From positions 1-64,000 of the forward strand of contig JAVXUO010002525.1 of the NCBI GenBank assembly GCA_033065855.1: a DNA stretch of 64,000 nucleotides. The letters run 5' to 3'. Origin of the DNA: Escallonia rubra (taxonomy: Eukaryota; Streptophyta; Magnoliopsida; Escalloniales; Escalloniaceae). A program made the position numbers and the translations under genes. Shown here piece by piece: positions 51,945-62,834 of this stretch; within the stretch, counting starts at the first letter, position 1; each line of letters opens with the position of its first letter. A model generated the notes under the pieces. It was given only the letters and a program-made list of their open reading frames with translations, was not told where the DNA came from and made no database searches.

Positions 51945-52187
51945 CCTTATAAAGAAGATTGTAAGCAGATGAGAATAAAAGACTTAGAGAAAGTGCCATT
52001 CCAAGAGAAAGGACTCACCTGATGGACCTTTCTCTTTGACACGGTGTGGAATGGCAGAATACATTTTTTCTGCTTGTTGGTGGGTCGGAAAAAAACGAGA
52101 GAAACTAGAGGAACAACCATGTAAGAAAAGCGCCACGGACCTTTCCAGTTTGACTAGATGGTCAGCCCTCGCACCACCCTGACGTAA

Positions 52188-52416
52188 TTTTTTTTTTTTT
52201 TGGTTCAAAGATTCTTTGTATTCATCTAAGTTCAAACAACGTTCACAAATTAATCACAAACTATGCACAGTATATCCTGGCATCTGCAAATGATATATAC
52301 AATAATCTAACAAAATTTGCTGCGTATACGATCCCCAGACTTGACATAATTCCTTACTCTGAGCTGTGGGTTGACTCTTCTTCCAAGTGCATGTTCTGTA
52401 ATATATCCATTGGCTA
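52188..52416 (-). mobile_element. LINE 3' end with A-tail (left piece of a split element)
   Basis: A run of 14 T at 52188-52201 is the poly-A tail of a minus-strand LINE. Reading inward on the minus strand, a frame runs to a stop with YITEHALGRRVNPQLRVRN, plausible as the end of ORF2. The piece ends exactly at ATTGGCTA, the target duplication of the hAT element. The LINE resumes at 58910 on the other side. Confidence 0.72.
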
Positions 52417-53389
52417 CAGGGGCGGATCCAAAAAGTCTAATCGGATGGGGTCAAAAAGATCATTGATGGCTAACATAAAAGAATGGTTCAAATTCACATA
52501 AACCATGAAAAACAAAAGACACTAAAATTAGAAGTAGTTCATCAAGGTTTCATAAAACAAGAAAATATAAGAAAAGTAACTCTATACATCGATGGTTAAA
52601 GCGAAACTCGACGTTCTTTATAGTCACGAAAATCATCAATGATCGAGTCTATAGTAAACAGTTAAATGCATAGTAAATTGCTCAGTTCTTGTTTTTTCGT
52701 AATTATTGAATACGTAAATACTATAAGAATTAGGGTTAATTACTCACGGCATGCATGAGGTTTACCCTAAATTACACTCGGACCCCACTATCTTTGAAAC
52801 TTACACTCAGCCCCAAAAATTTAGATTTCTTTGACGGGGTTAACGGCTGGTCATAAAAAGACCTTTATGCCCTCATATATAACCACACAGTGTCTCTTGG
52901 GTTTTGGAGGGAAATCAAGAGTTGTGGCTCTTGGTTACAGACTTCGAGAGAGAGGAGAGAGGGAAGTTGGTAGGGAAGTTCTGCCCTCAAAATCGTTGCC
53001 ATTTCTTGAAGGCTGCGAAATCGAACCCAGCGGCGAAGACGACGGCGACGACGACGGCAGCCCTAAACGGTGGTACTCGAGTGAAGATCGTGGACGGTTG
53101 TGCAAACACGTAGGTATGTTTTCATACCCTTTTCATCTGATCGCAATCATTTGTCTAGTTTCTTCATTTTTTTGAAACTGTAATGGATGACTTTTAACAA
53201 CGAAGCCCTAATTTAAGTCTCTGTTCTGTTTAATCATATGCATGTTGAGTCTCTGTTGTATGTAATCATGGGCATGTTGAGTGTATGGTTATTGCATGTT
53301 GAGTGCATGATTTTTGCATGTTAAGTGTATGGTTATTGTATGTTTAGTATATGATTATTGCATGTTATATGATTATTAGCAGAAAACCC

Positions 53390-54130
53390 TAACTAGAGCC
53401 CTAGTTAGAGCCCTAATCGAAAGCCCTAAACTGAAATCCCTAAATTGAAGCCATAATCGAAGCCCTAAAAGCCCTAAATTGAAACCCCAATTGAAAAGTC
53501 AATTGAAACCCTAATTGACTATTTAATCAAATTAAATCTCTAATCGACACTGAAATTAAAGCCCTAATTCAATTTCGTTTTCGAAACCCCAATTGAAAAC
53601 TCAATTGAAACCCTAATTGACTACTTAATCAAATTGAATCCCTAATCGACACTGAAATTAAAGCCCTAATTCAATTTCGTTTTCGAAACCCCAATTGACA
53701 ACTCAATTGAAACCCTAATTGACTACTTAATCAAATTGAATCCCTAATTGACATTGAAATTGAAGCCCTAATTCAATGTTGTTTTCGAAACCCCAATTGA
53801 CATCTCAATTGAAACCCTAATTGACTACTTAATCAAATTGAATCCCTAATCGACACTGAAATTGAAGCCGTAATTCAATTTCATTTTTGAAACCCCAATT
53901 GACAACTCAATTGAAACCCTAATTGACTACTTAATCAAATTGAATCCCTATTTGACATTGAAATTGAAGCCCTAATTCAATTTCGTCTTCGAAACCCCAA
54001 TTGACAACTCAATTGAAACCCTAATTGACTACTTAATCAACTTGCCCAATTAAGAACTTAAATTAAAGCCCTAATTGACACCCAAATGGAAACCCTAATA
54101 GATAACTAATTAACATACCTAATTGACAGC
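53390..54130 (+). repeat. CCCTAA-rich leader with a 102-bp tandem array in the MULE
   Basis: GAAACCCTAATTGACTA recurs at 53505, 53607, 53709, 53811, 53913 and 54015, exactly 102 bp apart. The units contain four CCCTAA/CCCCAA words spaced by AATTGA. Before and after the regular array the CCCTAA words continue irregularly. The tract lies just upstream of the transposase start and contains stop codons, so it is untranslated. Confidence 0.95.
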
Positions 54131-54251
54131 TTTGTGAAAGCCTTAATTGATAAATACAATAATATTATTTCAAATTGGCAAGTTAATTACAGCCCTATTT
54201 GACAGCTTAATTGACATCCAAGTTAACTCTCTTTGTATATACATTACAGAA

Positions 54252-56850
54252 ATGCATACCCTGTTGGTCCACTACTGTAACATAGCCAGAGAGATTGAGA
54301 ATGTAGATCCAGACAGATACAATTACATGGACTTGCTAAGTGATGCAACTGAGCTATGTTTGAAAGACCTCCCCCCTAGGCTAGGTTTATGCATTGACAT
54401 GTACTTCATGTTGCCTGGAACTCAGGTCAGGACTGAAATAAATTCTGATAAGGCTTTAGTGGACATGTTTGCACTATATGAGAACTCTAAGGATATACAT
54501 GTCTACTTAGAGATTGATAGGACTGAACCTGGGGCAGTTTGTTATCCAGAACCAAGTAGTCAGGCAGCTAGAAATGAGGACTTGAATGAAGTAGTAGAAA
54601 GTGAAGGGGACAGCAGTGATGAAGAAGAAGGAAGTGGGGGGGGGGGGAATACATTTGTCCAGTGATGATTCTGAGGACTTTGATTGGCAAGGAGTAGGAG
54701 TGAGTGAGAGTGATGAAGAGTCAGGGACTAATGATGAAGACACTGAGAAAGATGATGATAAGCCAAGTGATGAAAAGTTGTCAGAATGTGATGATGATGA
54801 ACAAACCCCCTTGTACAACAGTGATGAGAATGTAGATGTGGCAACAATAAATGTAGACAGATTTATGAGTGGGAAGTTGTTTCAACACAAGGAAGGGGAA
54901 ACAATTGAACTGCATCAGGGTTTATTGTTTGAAGATGTAGATCATTTTAGGGCAACTTTGAAATACTATACCATTGAGAATGGGTTTAAACTGGTGAGAG
55001 ACAAGAATGAGAAGACAAGGGTGGCTGCTCATTGTGGTAGCTCTGGATGTGCCTGGAGAATATGTGCAACCAGTATCCCTGATGGCACAACATTTAAAAT
55101 TAAGAAGTGTGGCCCTCAACACACTTGTGTGATGGCCACTACTAATAAAGAAGCCAACTCCACTTGGATCTCAGAGAAGATGTTTAAATACATTAGGGGA
55201 AATCCTAACATCAGTTTGGGTGGTCTGCAAGAATTGTTGGCTGAGAAGCTTGGTGAAGAGGCCCATAGAATGCAGCTCTATAGGGCCAAAAGGAAGGCAC
55301 TAGAAAAAAATAGAAGGGTCTCATGCTGAGTCATATAAGAAGTTGTGGAGGTATGGGCATGAAGTGATGAGGACTAACCCTGGTAGCTTGTTCAAGCTTG
55401 AAACTCAGAGGGTTAGTCCTAACTTGGATTTGCCTCACTTCCATAGGCTCTTCTTCTCATTTACAGCTATCCAAGATGGCTTTAGACATGCTTGTAGGCC
55501 CTTTCTTACAGTTGATGGATGTCATCTCAAGGGGCCTTTTGGAGGTGTGTTATTGGCTGCTGTGGGTCTTGATGGGAATAATGGGTTGTTCCCTGTGGCT
55601 TTTACTGTGGTTAAGAGTGAGAACACACAAAGCTGGAGGTTTTTTCTACATCATTTATTCAGCATAATTGGGGATGGTTCTGGAGCTAAGCCATGGGTAT
55701 TTATGTCTGATGGCCAAAAGGGTATTGAGAATGCCTTAGCTGAGATCATACCACAGGCAAGTCACAGGAGGTGCTGCAGGCATCTCTACTGTAACTTCAA
55801 GGCTAAGTACCCTGGCATCAAGTTGAAAGCATATTTCTGGGCTGCTGTGAAGGCATATAATGTTGATGACTTTAACCTTGCCATGGGTCAAATGAAGGAC
55901 CACTCACCAGAAGCAGCTGAGTGGTTGAGTGGGCATAGGTTAGAGAGTTGGGCTAGGCACACTTTTGACCATGCTGTTAAGAATGAGCATGTAACTAGCA
56001 ACATTGTTGAGTCCTTCAATAATTGGCTAGGGAACTTGAGAGAAAAAACATGTGCTATCTTTAGTTGATACTATTAGAACTAGGTTGATGTCCAAGGTGC
56101 ATGAAAGTTTTGAAAATGCTGCCTCTTGGGATGGTAAGGTAGCTCCCAAGATTGTGAAAAAATGCAACCAAGCCATTGCTCAGTCTAGGCATTGTAGCAT
56201 AGTGATGTGTGCTGGGGGTACAGAATTTGAGGTGGTTGATCTTGGGAAGGTGCATGTGGTTGATCTTCAAAGGAGGAGTTGTTGTTGTAGGGTTTGGAAT
56301 ATAACTGGCATACCTTGCAAGCATGCAGCAGCATGCATCAATCCTAGGAGAATGGAAGTATTAGATTTTGTGGATGTATGCTACAATAGGGACACATACT
56401 TGAAGACCTATGGTGGGGTCATGCACCCAGTGCATGATGAGTCCCAATGGCAGCCTGCTCCAGGGGATCCCTTGCAACCTCCACCATTAAAAAGCTTGCC
56501 AGGAAGGCCAAGAAAAGAGAGGAAAAGGGCTTGCTGATGAACCTGCTAAGGAAGGCAAGAGGTCATGCACCATAAAATGTGCAATTTGTAAGGAAATTAG
56601 GCACAACAAAAGGACCTGTCAAAGGGCACCTATGAGAGGCATTAGTAAAGGCACTGCTGCAGCTGGTGGCAGCCAAACTGGAGGCAATCAAGTGGGAGGC
56701 AATCAAGTTAGCATGAATTTGGATGTAAGTATACTAACTGTGGTTTTGATTTTGGTTTACTGTGATTTAGTTTACTTTTGACTAAATGTAGTTTTGAATT
56801 TTTGAACAGGGAGGACCTGCTGTGGGGGGTCCTAGTCAAGGAACCATGCC
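54252..56850 (+). pseudogene. MURA-type MULE transposase, four frame breaks, otherwise complete
   Basis: The enzyme would excise and insert the element. In order: an N-terminal region from MHTLLVHYCNIAREI (54252), an acidic linker, a MuDR DNA-binding domain (about 54880-55140, with FRATLKYYTIENGFKL and CAWRICAT), the MULE catalytic domain with the acidic triad in VDGCHLKGPFGG (D near 55514), MSDGQKGIENAL and NIVESFNNWLG, a SWIM zinc finger (CCCRVWNITGIPCKHA, about 56280-56325), and a late zinc knuckle (CAICKEIRHNKRTC, about 56580). A small intron (GTAAGT near 56728, CAG near 56809) leads to a last exon ending QGTMP. Breaks: frame changes at the G12 run (54636-54647), the A7 run near 55307, the A6 run near 56045, and near 56526. 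I place the start at 54252 because the CCCTAA array precedes it. Confidence 0.92.
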
Positions 56851-57773
56851 TTAGCTGCTGCTAGTGTGCATCATTTTGTGTACATACATGGTGAAGATTC
56901 ATTTTGTGAAGATCATTTTGTGAAGATTACAGAAACTGTGCAGATTCTTTTTGTGAAGCTTATTGAAGACTTTGAAAATGGTGTTAATTGCTGTGACTGA
57001 AGACAAATTTTTGAAGTTAAAGTCATAGTGGGAATAGGTTAACTGTAGGTTACAGTTAGGTTGACTACAATATTCAAATTGTAAACTTTAGGTTTTAGTC
57101 AACATTAATGCTTTTAATCATGTTTATCAACATTTGGATGATGTAAACATTTGGATGATGTAAACTTTATTTGCACAATGTTAACATTTGGATGATGAAT
57201 GATGTTATTATTGAACTATGTGTACTTAGTTTTAGTATGTTGCTCAGGATTGAGATCTTACTTATTTGCACAAAATGTGAAGTGTGTTAGAAGCATTGGT
57301 TAGGGCAGGTTGTGCTTGTGTTTGAGTTTGAAAATTGCAGCTGGTAGAATTTGTGCATGGTTGGAACAAGTTGTGTATTTGAATAGTCATACTTTTGAGC
57401 ATATTGGTAACTTGTTGGGGACTTGGTTTGTGTATTGTCTTGGGGATTGAATTGAGCAGGTTGTGACCTGCATTTTGTGGTTGGACCATTTGAGTAGGTT
57501 GATTGCTTGTGGTCTTTGTGCAATGTGCACAAACCACAAGCCCCCTTAAGAAGGCATAGATACTCCATTTGCTTAGAAAATAGATAACCAACCTCTTCAT
57601 TTGCCTATAAAATATATAACCAACATGTTCATTTCCCTACAAAATTTCATTGCAGCCATAGATACTTAATTCAAATATCATTACATTCATTACATGAACC
57701 CTAGAAAATTCGAGAGTACCATTTATCTCTTAAGGCTACATTGGTTGCATTACATAACAATAGACCACATTCA

Positions 57774-58196
57774 TCATTTGTTAATGACAAAAACTATCAT
57801 CAACATACACATCCATGATGAAATTAAAGAACTAATAACCAACATCTTCAACATTGCTTGATTAGACTCAATTAGCTGTAATTTTTTACTGCTTTCAGCC
57901 TCATTTGCCTCAAGCAAGTGCATCCTTGATTCTTCATTGGTTTCATGCCTTCGAATTTCTTCATAAACATCAGGTCAACAGATGATTGACCTTCCACTTG
58001 GCTTCAATGTTGCTCTATCAGGATTGCACCAACTAAACATGTTACAACCACCACTTGCACAAGTGAAGAACAACTTCCCCTTGCTTGGCTTCTCATCAGA
58101 TTCAAAAATTCTAAGACTTGCTCTCTTTCTACACCAGTAACTTATGTAGTTAAACCTTAGATCCAACCATTCCTCACCATTTCCTGACCTTGACAA
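57774..58196 (-). pseudogene. GRF-type zinc finger plus coiled coil plus C-terminal membrane segment (MULE second gene)
   Basis: The minus-strand frame starts MSRSGNGEEWLDLRFNY. It has a GRF-like zinc finger: a Cys near WCRKRASLRIFE, then GKLFFTCASGGCNMFSWCNP. After one in-frame TGA (57975-57977) the same frame continues without interruption with a charged helical stretch (YEEIRRHETNEESRMHLLE), then a hydrophobic end (MLVISSLISSWMCMLMIVFV) and a stop at 57774. GRF finger, coiled coil and C-terminal anchor together resemble plant proteins often found with MULEs. Here the gene lies inside the element, tail-to-tail with the transposase, in the place of the second gene of maize MuDR. Its role is unknown. 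It has no similarity to MURB that I can see. Confidence 0.78.
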
Positions 58197-58909
58197 GAAT
58201 GAAGTGAAGGAAGAAAGGGAGGAAGAAGGAGAAAGAAATGGGTCTGCAGAAGAGAAAGAGAATGAAGAAGATGAAGAAGAAAAACCCTAAGGGGTAAGAG
58301 GGGTTTTATTCAAGAAAGGGAGGGCATTTTGGGGATGAAAAATCCAAAAAGTAAAGTGTCAGAGCATCTTTAGACGGAGTTAGGGTCTCTGTCAATTTTG
58401 TGGGGCTTCGTGAAATACGGGTACAAACCTCAGGGGAGCGGAGTGTAATTTTCAAAAGATATGGGGATCCGTGTGTAATTTAGGGTAAACCTCAGGGGTG
58501 CCGTGAGTAATTAACCCTAAGAATTAAACTAATGAATAACGTAACTATTGAAATAACATAACTATTGAATACGTTAATACTATAATTAGAGTAACTATTG
58601 AATTTGTTAATACTCTAAGAATTAAACTAAAAATGAAAGAACTCAACTTGATCAATTCGTGTTTTTTTGTAATCTAGAGATTTGGAAGAATGATGAATCA
58701 GAACGGAGAATATTATAATGGTCGATGACATAGAGAATAAAGAATACAATAAAAAGAAACCCTAATTAATTAGTTATGATATAATAGCATTTTTGTAAAT
58801 ATGTGAAATGTGAGTATTTATTATTGAAATAACTAAAAAAAAAATTCCAAAAGAGTTGGGGGGTGTCGTGCCAAACCACCCCCCCAGTCATGCAAGAGCT
58901 CTGCCACTA

Positions 58910-59578
58910 ATTGGCTAATCACTTGCATACAACCTTCCATTAAGGCTTGTTTACGCTAAAAAATTCTGGTATTTCTCTCGAGCCAAATCCCATAAATGAT
59001 CACTCTAACTATCAGCTTGCATAGCCTAGCGTAAAAGCTTTTTCCCCTGCATTGTGTGGCAGTGTCTTGTAAAAAGTGATGCGATGAATTTAAGGGTATA
59101 TTCTGCTTCATTTTGCTTAAAGCTGCTCTCCACATGCCTTGTGCAAATGAACATTGCACAAATAAATGGTCCTGTCTCAGGTTGGCTGTGGCACATTACA
59201 CATTGATCATCTTGGATAACATTCCGAGCTATTGATTTTGCCATGGTTCTTAACCCCCTTGCATAGTAACCACAAAATCGGAGCACATCTAGGTATATGC
59301 CCCTGAAACTATATCAATTTTCACCATGCTGGCTTGGGTGCTCTGGTTTTTATCTCTTCCCAGGCAGTTTTGATACTAAAATCTCTATTAGAGCTTAACT
59401 TCCATGTTATTTGACCATGATGATTGACATCAGGGGCTGCCTTGCTGGCCAATACACTATTGACATTTCTTAGGTCGTCTGATCTAGCAAGTAGTAATTG
59501 CCATGCACCATCCCGGATAACGGCACTCATCTTTTCATTGATGTGCAGTCCAGAGTCATAGACCATTCTCTAGCCATA
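58910..59578 (-). pseudogene. LINE (L1-type) ORF2 C-terminal remnant, right piece
   Basis: Minus-strand segments read MVYDSGLHINEKMSAVIRDG, then FSIKTAWEEIK, CVMCHSQPET, QCSFAQGMWRAALSKMKQN and IIYGIWLERNTRIF. This is the zinc-binding region (zf-RVT) and tail found after the reverse transcriptase in plant L1-type LINEs. The polymerase core itself is absent. Two or three frame changes and stops break it (near 59321, 59160 and 58955). It continues across the hAT insertion to the A-tail at 52188. At 59578 it meets the Helitron. Confidence 0.88.
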
Positions 59579-61260
59579 CTAGCTAAAAGACCCGTGCAAA
59601 TGCACGGGTTGAAATGGAATTTGGTCGGGTTGAGAGACAATTTGATTTTCTCGTCAACCATATATAATAGCCAATTATGTTTTAAATTTAAAGAGTAATA
59701 AATAGAATGACTTTCACTAAGGTAATGCATATATACATGATAAAACATAATAATTGAAATCACTCATGTATATCAATTTTATGAATAAATTAACCCACTA
59801 CCTAAAATGATTAGAATAATATTGACGGCAACTGTGTAAAATACTAAAAATGTATCTCACTTTGATGCATCATCATGCTAATTGATTATATCAATGTATC
59901 TAAAACTACTGTCAAGGTAAAATTGTATCGAGTTTTTGTTAACATGATAATTTTCTAGTTCTTGGGCTGAGATGTACTTTATGGTCGGGTTAAAAGACAA
60001 TTTGGTTTTCTCTTCAATCGTATAGGTTTTCTCGTCAATCATATATTATAGCATAGTTGATCATTTTTTAAATTAAAAGAATAACAAATAGAAATAATTT
60101 CACCATGGTAACGCGCACATATATACATGATAAAACATAATAATCCAAATCACTCATGTATACGATTAGAATAATACTGACAATAACTGTTTAAAATACT
60201 GAAAATGTATCTCATTTTGGTGCATTATTATGCTAATAGATTAAATTAATGTATCTAAAACTATTGTCAAGGTAAAATGTATCGAGTTTTCATTACGTAC
60301 CGTAATAATTCTTTATATCCTTCTTTAATTGTTATGTATTAGAATTTAGTCACTATCATTTGCATAGTTATATCAGGATCGCATAATATGTTGTGGGTGA
60401 GGCTATTCACACTGAGAAAAATAAAACAAAATTATCATGTATGGTTCAAATAATTTATCACTATGTGATTTGATTAAAAGAAATGTCAAATGGAGAAAAA
60501 AAAATTATTCATGCCTAGCTTATCATACTTATACATGTACAGAAAACCTAATATTTTGTTTCTCATAAAAAAAAAGGGCTTTGAATTAAGATCTATGAAA
60601 TTTTGTTGGCAACATATAAATAGAGAATTACAGTTAAATTAGACTTCCATATTGTTTTGTAATCGTCATTTTTCTTTTTATACTCAGGATTATTTATAGC
60701 ATTAATGTTGAAGTGTACAGAATAAAGTATTTAAAAAGTAAAGCATGAAATAAATAATTAATTATTTCATACGAAATAATAATTTCACTTTATTTTAATA
60801 TGCTAGCACTAATTTTATTTTTGTATAAAAAGGGAGCTTTAGAAGTTAAACATTCAAGAAATCAAACACAACTATATGTTTTTTTCACTTATTTACTTAC
60901 TCACAGTTGAATGAAATTTTTTCCAATACTCTATCTAAATAACTGTATGCATCTTCTTATTTTTCAACTTTACTTTATGGCTCATATCATTGATCAACAT
61001 ATATACTTTATAGATGTTTCTGACATTAGCTGAATATTATTGTCGAATTAGATACAACTTATAGTCTCTGCATTGAAAATCTTAAAAGAAGGTAAAAAAA
61101 GCACAAACTATTTATTTAGTAAATTATTATGTAGACTTAAATAACCTACTAATATGTGCCGTGAAATTAGAGTTTCAAACAGAAATAGAAACACGTGGAG
61201 CTATTTTACTTAATTTCAAATAAACATCCACTTAAAATATAAATTAACTTTATAAAGAGA
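59579..61260 (-). mobile_element. Helitron (non-autonomous), about 1.7 kb
   Basis: On the minus strand the element ends with the 18-bp hairpin CCCGTGCATTTGCACGGG, a short T-rich spacer and CTAG, the classic Helitron 3' end (plus-strand hairpin 59591-59608, terminus 59579-59582), followed by host T. The 5' end is placed at 61260, where the minus strand reads A then TCTCTTTATAAAG, matching the TC start and the A/T insertion site. This end is less certain. No helicase was seen. Inside, a unit of about 360 bp is repeated twice. Confidence 0.68.
59615..60292. repeat. Diverged tandem repeat of about 360 bp inside the Helitron
   Basis: The order GGTCGGGTT, GACAATTTG, ATATACATGATAAAACATAA, GATTAGAATAAT, ATGTATCTCA, TGTCAAGGTAAAA, TATCGAGTTTT occurs twice (about 59615-59940 and 59978-60292). 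Confidence 0.85.
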
Positions 61261-61356
61261 TAATAATGTTGTTTAGTAGTAGTATCTGAGTTTATTGTCA
61301 CAACAACTATCATTTTCAACCACCGTCACTGCATATCACAACTATCATTACGTCAA
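60293..61356. other. AT-rich DNA, mostly Helitron interior, up to the duplication junction
   Basis: No gene was seen. Bases 61261-61356 lie between the proposed Helitron end and the start of the segmental duplication. They may be LINE or other host DNA. Confidence 0.5.
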
Positions 61357-61479
61357 TAATTTTCTATGCTATTCTTAATCATGAAAAACACCGCAACAAG
61401 CAAAGAAATTTTACAAGGAGGATTGTTTTTAAGTGAGAGTTATTTGTTTTGAATGTTAGCTTTTGAATTTCATACTTAC

Positions 61480-62323
61480 TTGAATCCTGGAGTCTTTGAT
61501 GGCCAATCGTTATCATCAGAGAGAAGGAAGACATCCTCCCAGTCCACATTCTCCAGCTTGTCCCCGCTTTTCTTTTGAACCAACTCATCCAACAACTGAA
61601 CTGGTGTCGACTCCTTAAAACTTTCTTCTCTTTCCATCTTGTAGCACTGGGAGGAGACCTTCTTCACCCTCTCGAAGAGCTCTTCCGGAATTCCATGGTT
61701 TACAAACTATAACAAAAGTTGGGTCTGGTTAATGTTGTTGGAAGGTAATTTTGAAAATCTTGAAAATAACTCGGAGCAACGTGTCTAGATCTTCTAAAGT
61801 GTCATAGGTACGTGATCTACTAAGATGTGCTTAGAAAGTTGAGAGTCTAGATTCTAGGAATGTAATTGATGTGGGGAGAGACTAGAAATATCTCTAACAT
61901 ACTATCATTGGTGAATACATACTGCTTTGTTGTGCGAAATTTCTAATACATATCCTTGTGTTTCTCATCAAGGTTTTGCGAAACAAGGAAAACAATGTCA
62001 TCCGACCTAGGTTGATTGCATATTTTTATATGCATCTCTCAGTTTCGTTCATCAATAACTTCAGTACGTCTAGAACATGACTCTTTTGTAGATGTGCTTA
62101 CACTACGAAAGATGTTATCTATGTGTGTGTGTGTGTAGATTATGATTTGAGCAGGTTGCAGGAAGGTGTGCCTCATGCAACATGATTTTGAAATTTTCAA
62201 CTTAACATGTCACTAATGCACCTGGAAAAATCCCCATTCTTCACACCCGTTGGCTATCTGAGCCATCGTCTTGGCCCTCTCCTCCCCACTGAGCTTCGAG
62301 AAATCAATCACCCGGATCGCCAT
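61480..62323 (-). pseudogene. ACO: Truncated ACC oxidase copy (promoter, exons 1 and 2 only)
   Basis: Exon 1 (62323-62222) and exon 2 (61706-61480) are intact, keep their splice sites and code for about 109 residues. Differences from the complete gene include MAIR for MAIP at the start, LSGEE for LGGEE and DDW for DEW-type changes. Similarity stops inside intron 2 at 61357, so exon 3, which holds every iron and ascorbate ligand, is missing. The TATA box and leader are preserved, so it could be transcribed, reading into Helitron or LINE sequence. It cannot make an active enzyme. Confidence 0.94.
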
Positions 62324-62331
62324 AGAAGTAA

Positions 62332-62367
<36 letters not shown>

Positions 62368-62426
62368 GTGTTGAAGTGTAGGATTACTGACTTGGAAAGG
62401 TTGTGGTGATGGAGGAGGTTGGCAAG

Positions 62427-62437
62427 CCTATTTATAG
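62427..62437 (-). promoter_or_regulatory. TATA box of the truncated ACC oxidase copy
   Basis: CTATAAATAGG on the minus strand, identical to the box of the complete gene and at the same distance from the ATG. Confidence 0.75.
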
Positions 62438-62831
62438 CCATTTTGTTAGGCTTCCCGCCACCTTGGATGTCAACTCTTAATATTTTAGCTGTTAATTTCA
62501 AGTTTAATACAGGGTAGCCGCTGGTCTAAGGTGTTGGACGGTGAGATGGTATAAAATTATAAACAAGGTCAATGTTCTGTTAGGTATTGGTAACCCACAA
62601 CAGAAGCATACACCTTCCGCCTTCAGGTGAGGCATTCTCATTGCTTTACATGTCTTTCTATACTCTTCACTTTCTACAACCCCAAGTGTTAACTTACCCA
62701 ACTATTCGGAATGCAATATATTGTTCTCACTAAACTAATTAATTTGTCAGAATATATATAGGGTTATCAATGTGACTTTTAATGATTTTTCCAAGAATAA
62801 CGAACTATTTTTTTATAATTTTCTCATTCAG

Positions 62832-62834
62832 TCC
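62832..62834. other. Empty CACTA target site (TCC)
   Basis: The flank reads CATTCAGTCCGTCTTTTG without interruption. In copy 1 the same flanks are separated by the 2,829-bp CACTA, and TCC is doubled. Confidence 0.97.

Larger units (their letters stand above)
52733..58517 (+). mobile_element. Mutator-like element (MULE), 5,785 bp, nearly intact, two genes
   Basis: The terminal inverted repeats begin GGGTTAATTACTCACGGCA on both sides and stay similar for about 60-100 bp. The 9-bp duplication TAAGAATTA flanks the element (52724-52732, 58518-58526), as expected of Mutator. It holds a 102-bp tandem array (53505-54050), a MURA transposase gene on the plus strand (54252-56850) and a convergent GRF-zinc-finger gene on the minus strand (57774-58196). 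Terminal similarity and the perfect duplication suggest a fairly recent insertion. Confidence 0.95.
52417..58909. mobile_element. hAT-type non-autonomous element, itself split by a Mutator-like element
   Basis: The left end reads CAGGGGCGGATCCA and the right end, inverted, TAGTGGCAGAGCTC. The 8-bp ATTGGCTA flanks both (52409-52416, 58910-58917). Without the nested Mutator-like insertion the element is about 700 bp. No transposase was seen. It interrupts a LINE. Confidence 0.85.

Noticed and set aside
51984-52235. 83-codon minus-strand frame ending in the poly-T tract
   Set aside because: It starts inside the LINE A-tail, has a Lys run from that tail and matches no family.
52831-53175. Left-end frames of the MULE as a separate gene
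   Set aside because: Ordinary leader DNA between the TIR and the CCCTAA array. No conserved domain and frames conflict.
57262-57600. 112-codon minus-strand frame between the two MULE genes
   Set aside because: Gln/Thr/Asn-rich sequence lies in the convergent 3' region and does not connect to the GRF frame.
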